From Nitrospira sp. (GTDB lineage Bacteria > Nitrospirota > Nitrospiria > Nitrospirales > Nitrospiraceae), in assembly GCA_024998565.1 (NCBI GenBank), contig JACOEM010000002.1, positions 400,422 through 464,421 of the forward strand: DNA of 64,000 nucleotides, in the 5' to 3' direction. This document shows positions 61,526 through 64,000 of this stretch, piece by piece. Below the pieces are notes generated by a model, which ran no database searches, was not told where the DNA came from, and was given only the letters and a program-made list of their open reading frames with translations. The position numbers and the translations under genes were made by a program. Each line of letters begins with the position of its first letter. The first letter of the stretch is position 1.

Positions 61526-61960
61526 ATGCCGACACATGAGGCGCTGATCAACATGCTGGGCGGGCCGACGGTTCTGAAGAAACAGGTTCGCTCCACGGAA
61601 GACATAACCTCGCGCATTCGTGAAGGCATGCCTTTTGCCGCGCTTTCGGCCATGGCAACCCATGCCCAGCTCGACATTCCGCGGCTGGGCGAGATCCTGA
61701 TGATTACCAAGCGGACGTTGGCGCGGCGGCGGAAGGCCCGGCGGCTGTCGGCGGACGAATCGGATCGATTGGTGCGCCTGGCTCGCATTTTTGCACTGGC
61801 CGTGGAAGTGTTGGGAGACGAGGGGAAAGCCGCTCAATGGTTGCGGCGGGCCAATCGGGCACTCGGGAATACCGCGCCGCTCGATCTGTTGGACACGGAC
61901 GTGGGGACCCAAGCGGTGGTGAAGGTGCTCGGCCGGATGGACTACGGCGTCATCAGTTGA
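61526..61960 (+). CDS. Xre/MbcA/ParS-type antitoxin
   Basis: 144 aa from ATG 61526 (GGGGAGAGCGAC); the frame extends upstream without a site. The N-terminal part carries an HTH-like region (LDIPRLGEILMITKRTLARR). The C-terminal DUF2384 domain (ADESDRLVRLARIFALAVEV, WLRRANRALGNTAPLDLLDT) is the toxin-binding part of MbcA/ParS antitoxins. It should repress the operon and neutralise the downstream RES toxin. The stop overlaps the toxin ATG by one base, so the two are coupled. Confidence 0.92.
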   Translation: MPTHEALINMLGGPTVLKKQVRSTEDITSRIREGMPFAALSAMATHAQLDIPRLGEILMITKRTLARRRKARRLSADESDRLVRLARIFALAVEVLGDEGKAAQWLRRANRALGNTAPLDLLDTDVGTQAVVKVLGRMDYGVIS

Positions 61961-62415
61961 TGCGGGTGTGGCGCGTCACTCGCCGCGCGCATGCCGCGCC
62001 GGACGGCGAAGGCGCTCGCCTCTACGGCGGCCGCTGGAACCTGCCGAACACGGCGGTGGTCTATGCCTCCGCCTCATTGTCGTTGGCCGTGCTCGAATAC
62101 CTCGTGCATGTGGATCGCGATCTCGCTCCATCGGATCTCGTCTCCATCGCCGCGACAATTCCCATCAGCCTTCTGGTTGAGACGGTAGAGATCGGGCAAT
62201 TGCCGAAAGGTTGGCAGGATCCATCTGACCAGGAATCGCTCCAACGGCTCGGAAGCGAATGGGTTCGGGCGCAAACGAGCGCGGTCCTGCGAGTGCCGTC
62301 GGCGCTGATTCCTGTCGAATTCAATTACCTGCTCAATCCTGCCCATTCGGATTTCGGATGCATCATCTGGGCTGATCCGGTGTCCTTTTCGCTCGACCCC
62401 CGGTTTCTGCAGTAA
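61960..62415 (+). CDS. RES-domain toxin
   Basis: 151 aa from ATG 61960, overlapping the antitoxin stop by one base. RES-family residues are visible: GARLYGGRWNLPNTAVVYAS with the conserved Arg, LSLAVLEYLVHVDRDL with the conserved Glu, and a later Ser region (NYLLNPAHSDFGCI). Characterised RES toxins such as MbcT and P. putida Res degrade NAD+ and stop growth. It looks complete and likely functional. Confidence 0.92.
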   Translation: MRVWRVTRRAHAAPDGEGARLYGGRWNLPNTAVVYASASLSLAVLEYLVHVDRDLAPSDLVSIAATIPISLLVETVEIGQLPKGWQDPSDQESLQRLGSEWVRAQTSAVLRVPSALIPVEFNYLLNPAHSDFGCIIWADPVSFSLDPRFLQ

Positions 62416-62520
62416 GCGAGCACCCAGGCGCTTGGAAAAAAGGGCAGGTCCTGTAAACGACCATCCGGGATGTCTTTCTGTTGGCCACAGGAGTTCATTC
62501 ACATGCCCAGTGATCTGCGT

Positions 62521-62712
62521 CTAGCGATTGACGGCAACCGCGAGCCGAAAGCCTAGCGCGTGGAGGAGGGCGTCGAGGCTTCGAAATTCAGGATTGCCGC
62601 GCTCCGAGAGCATGCGATACAGACTTTCTCGATTCAGTTTCGTTTTCTCGGCGAGCGACGCTATCCCTTTGATGAGGGCTCGCCCCTTGGATGCTGTGGA
62701 TGGGCGCGTCAC
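62521..62712 (-). pseudogene. Antitoxin remnant (addiction module antidote-like)
   Basis: 63 codons resembling the C-terminal HTH half of the putative addiction-module antidote family (HigA-like, usually near 95 aa): KLNRESLYRMLSERGNPEFR and LDALLHALGFRLAVAV. The N-terminal part is missing or degraded, and no toxin gene is adjacent. It is probably a decayed antitoxin, though a short functional regulator is possible. It ends 7 bases after the nuclease stop region on the same strand. Confidence 0.6.
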
Positions 62713-62718
62713 CTTCTT

Positions 62719-63639
62719 TCATTCCTCTACGAAGTAATCTTCGTCAAGCTTCCAGAGTTTCACGAGGCTAGCCTGAGAGACACCAATGCCGAATTCCAGC
62801 ATGAGCTGGGCGAGCTGTGCGCCATCAATTAGTACAATTGTTGTTTGAAGGCCTGTGGCATATGAGCGGGCGTCCGCTGTGAACGTTGATGTGGTCAAAA
62901 AGACCCCTTTCCGTGCACGTTGCCCCTGGAGGGCTCCGGCAAAGCGTTGAATCTCAGGGCGACCAATGCTGTCCTTCCACCGCTTGGCTTGAATATAGAT
63001 CGTATCCAGGCCCAACCGATCTTCTTTAATGATGCCATCGATCCCTTCGTCGCCACTCTGTCCTACAACCGAAGACGCATCCTCGTGAGAACCCCCGTAC
63101 CCCATGGCAACTAGCAACTCGACGACCAATTCCTCAAAGAATTTTGGAGAAGCCTGGCGCACACGTTCGAGAAGTTGTGTGGCAAGGTTCGCTTGTAGGC
63201 GAGTGTATCCTTGCCGTATTTGCTCGTCTGGAGTTAGGGGCGTGCTTTCAGCTGCTACTTTCGCGAGAGAAGGAGTTTGTTCTGCATCATCATTTGAAGC
63301 AGTTCGAAAAGCCACGAACTCGGGAAATCGCATCAAGTACTGGATGTCTATACGTTCGATAGACTCGCGTAAGGTTGCGGCGCCACGTTCAGTTATTCGA
63401 TACAAGCCGCGTCTCGGACTCTCTACTAAGCCTGCTTGTTTGAGATAGCCTAGTGCCCAGGCAATACGGTTTGCGAAAATGGCCTGTCTACCACTTGGCA
63501 AGAGTGCAGCCAGTTCTTCCTCGGATAGCTTGAAAATAGTGGCGATCGCTGACCGCACCGAGGAGGGCGCTTGTTCACCATCTGCAGCCAACTGGCGAAG
63601 AACGGGGAGCATGAGAGTTTGAAAGTCGGGGATTGCCAT
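62719..63639 (-). CDS. mrr: Mrr-type restriction endonuclease
   Basis: 306 aa. The N-terminal Mrr_N winged-helix domain (about 1-95, FQTLMLPVLRQLAADGEQAP, RIAWALGYLKQAGLVESPRR) reads DNA; the C-terminal Mrr_cat/PD-(D/E)XK domain (about 160-290) has FFEELVVELLVAMGYGGSHE, GDEGIDGIIKED with the catalytic Asp, and IYIQAKRW with the QXK motif. Mrr enzymes cut DNA carrying modified bases. Length (about 300) and order are normal. No methyltransferase gene is linked, as expected for this modification-dependent class. Confidence 0.93.
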   Translation of the reverse strand: MAIPDFQTLMLPVLRQLAADGEQAPSSVRSAIATIFKLSEEELAALLPSGRQAIFANRIAWALGYLKQAGLVESPRRGLYRITERGAATLRESIERIDIQYLMRFPEFVAFRTASNDDAEQTPSLAKVAAESTPLTPDEQIRQGYTRLQANLATQLLERVRQASPKFFEELVVELLVAMGYGGSHEDASSVVGQSGDEGIDGIIKEDRLGLDTIYIQAKRWKDSIGRPEIQRFAGALQGQRARKGVFLTTSTFTADARSYATGLQTTIVLIDGAQLAQLMLEFGIGVSQASLVKLWKLDEDYFVEE

Positions 63640-63787
63640 TTACACTCCTGAATTGTGATCCAGCACTTGGTTTCATCAGGCAGGCAGCTTTTTGTGTCGG
63701 CCGAGCTTACTGCAAATTGCTTCACGTATCTATGTGGTCCCTCTTATCTCTCCACTTCTTCAGGAGCTGCCTGGCCGGTTCCCTACG

Positions 63788-63840
63788 TGCGCGCGTCCAA
63801 CGAGGGGAGTCTGCGACCGCGCGTTGCGCGAGCACAGGGA
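63788..63840. repeat. Diverged direct repeat, copy 1
   Basis: Contains TGCGCGCGTCCAAC and CCGCGCGTTGCGCGAGCA, shared with copy 2 at 63917, 129 bases downstream. Intergenic. Confidence 0.75.
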
Positions 63841-63916
63841 ATTGCCAGGCCACGATTCTTCCTTCCTTCTTCCGTCTTTCTCAGCATCAAAGGGTGTGGC
63901 CAAGGTTGCCCTCAAC

Positions 63917-63969
63917 TGCGCGCGTCCAACAAGGGCCTGCTGAGGCCGCGCGTTGCGCGAGCAAGAGGG
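63917..63969. repeat. Diverged direct repeat, copy 2
   Basis: Shares the TGCGCGCGTCCAAC start and the CCGCGCGTTGCGCGAGCA end with copy 1; the central 15 bases differ. The array may continue beyond the window. Confidence 0.75.
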
Positions 63970-64000
63970 CACCTGGCCGCACCATCCCTCCCGCTCTTGC

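Noticed and set aside
63788..63969. Possible CRISPR array
   Set aside because: Only two diverged copies with a long, GC-structured unit and no spacers of uniform length; no cas genes.

Overview
The window is GC-rich bacterial DNA with Gram-negative features: lipobox lipoproteins, a secretin, a beta-barrel porin and pseudopilins. Gene content and several intergenic repeat families are most like Nitrospira and relatives (Nitrospirota). That assignment rests on family recognition, not a search. No rRNA, tRNA or CRISPR array was seen.

Layout. (1) 0-9.5 kb: plus-strand exopolysaccharide operon with an SxtJ-like protein, a 50-aa DUF5989 protein, polysaccharide deacetylase, ATP-grasp ligase, LMW tyrosine phosphatase, methyltransferase, O-antigen ligase-like polymerase, two GT4 and one GT2 glycosyltransferases. 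(2) 9.5-12.9 kb: an IS3-family element split by an IS21-family element, with a 5-bp target duplication around the inner one. (3) 13.1-20.0 kb: minus-strand polysaccharide acylation genes (acyltransferase-3, MBOAT, SGNH), a secreted lectin-like protein and a plus-strand UDP-sugar dehydrogenase. (4) 20.3-37.6 kb: a type II secretion / type IV pilus hybrid cluster with a TPR-secretin-cohesin lipoprotein, four pseudopilins, a LysM coiled-coil lipoprotein, GspF, GspE, PilM/N/O-like proteins and a GspC/PilP-like protein. proA and a 594-aa protein of unknown function are embedded in it, followed by an HDOD response regulator and a secreted glycoside hydrolase.

(5) 37.8-48.4 kb: single genes, including a rhodanese, DCC protein, c-type heme sensor-like protein, DUF1353 protein, RibD/DHFR-like reductase, pyruvate kinase, a tpm-MFS pair divergent from a LysR regulator, a DUF2959 lipoprotein and an AHSA1-like protein. 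(6) 48.7-53.5 kb: an AraC regulator divergent from a methyltransferase/AhpD-like/beta-propeller operon, with direct repeats placed like an activator site, and a convergent O-methyltransferase. (7) 53.9-61 kb: an orphan PAS histidine kinase, many small unknown genes, intergenic repeats and a porin. (8) 61.4-64 kb: a RES-Xre toxin-antitoxin pair with a recognisable promoter and palindrome, an antitoxin remnant, an Mrr-type nuclease and diverged direct repeats.

How it fits together: regions 1 and 3 would make, polymerise and acylate an extracellular polysaccharide, and an envelope-spanning secretion machine follows directly. The accessory right end carries defence and addiction genes. The best candidates for under-described biology are the hybrid secretion cluster with its embedded unknown gene, and the AraC-controlled methyltransferase/AhpD/propeller operon.
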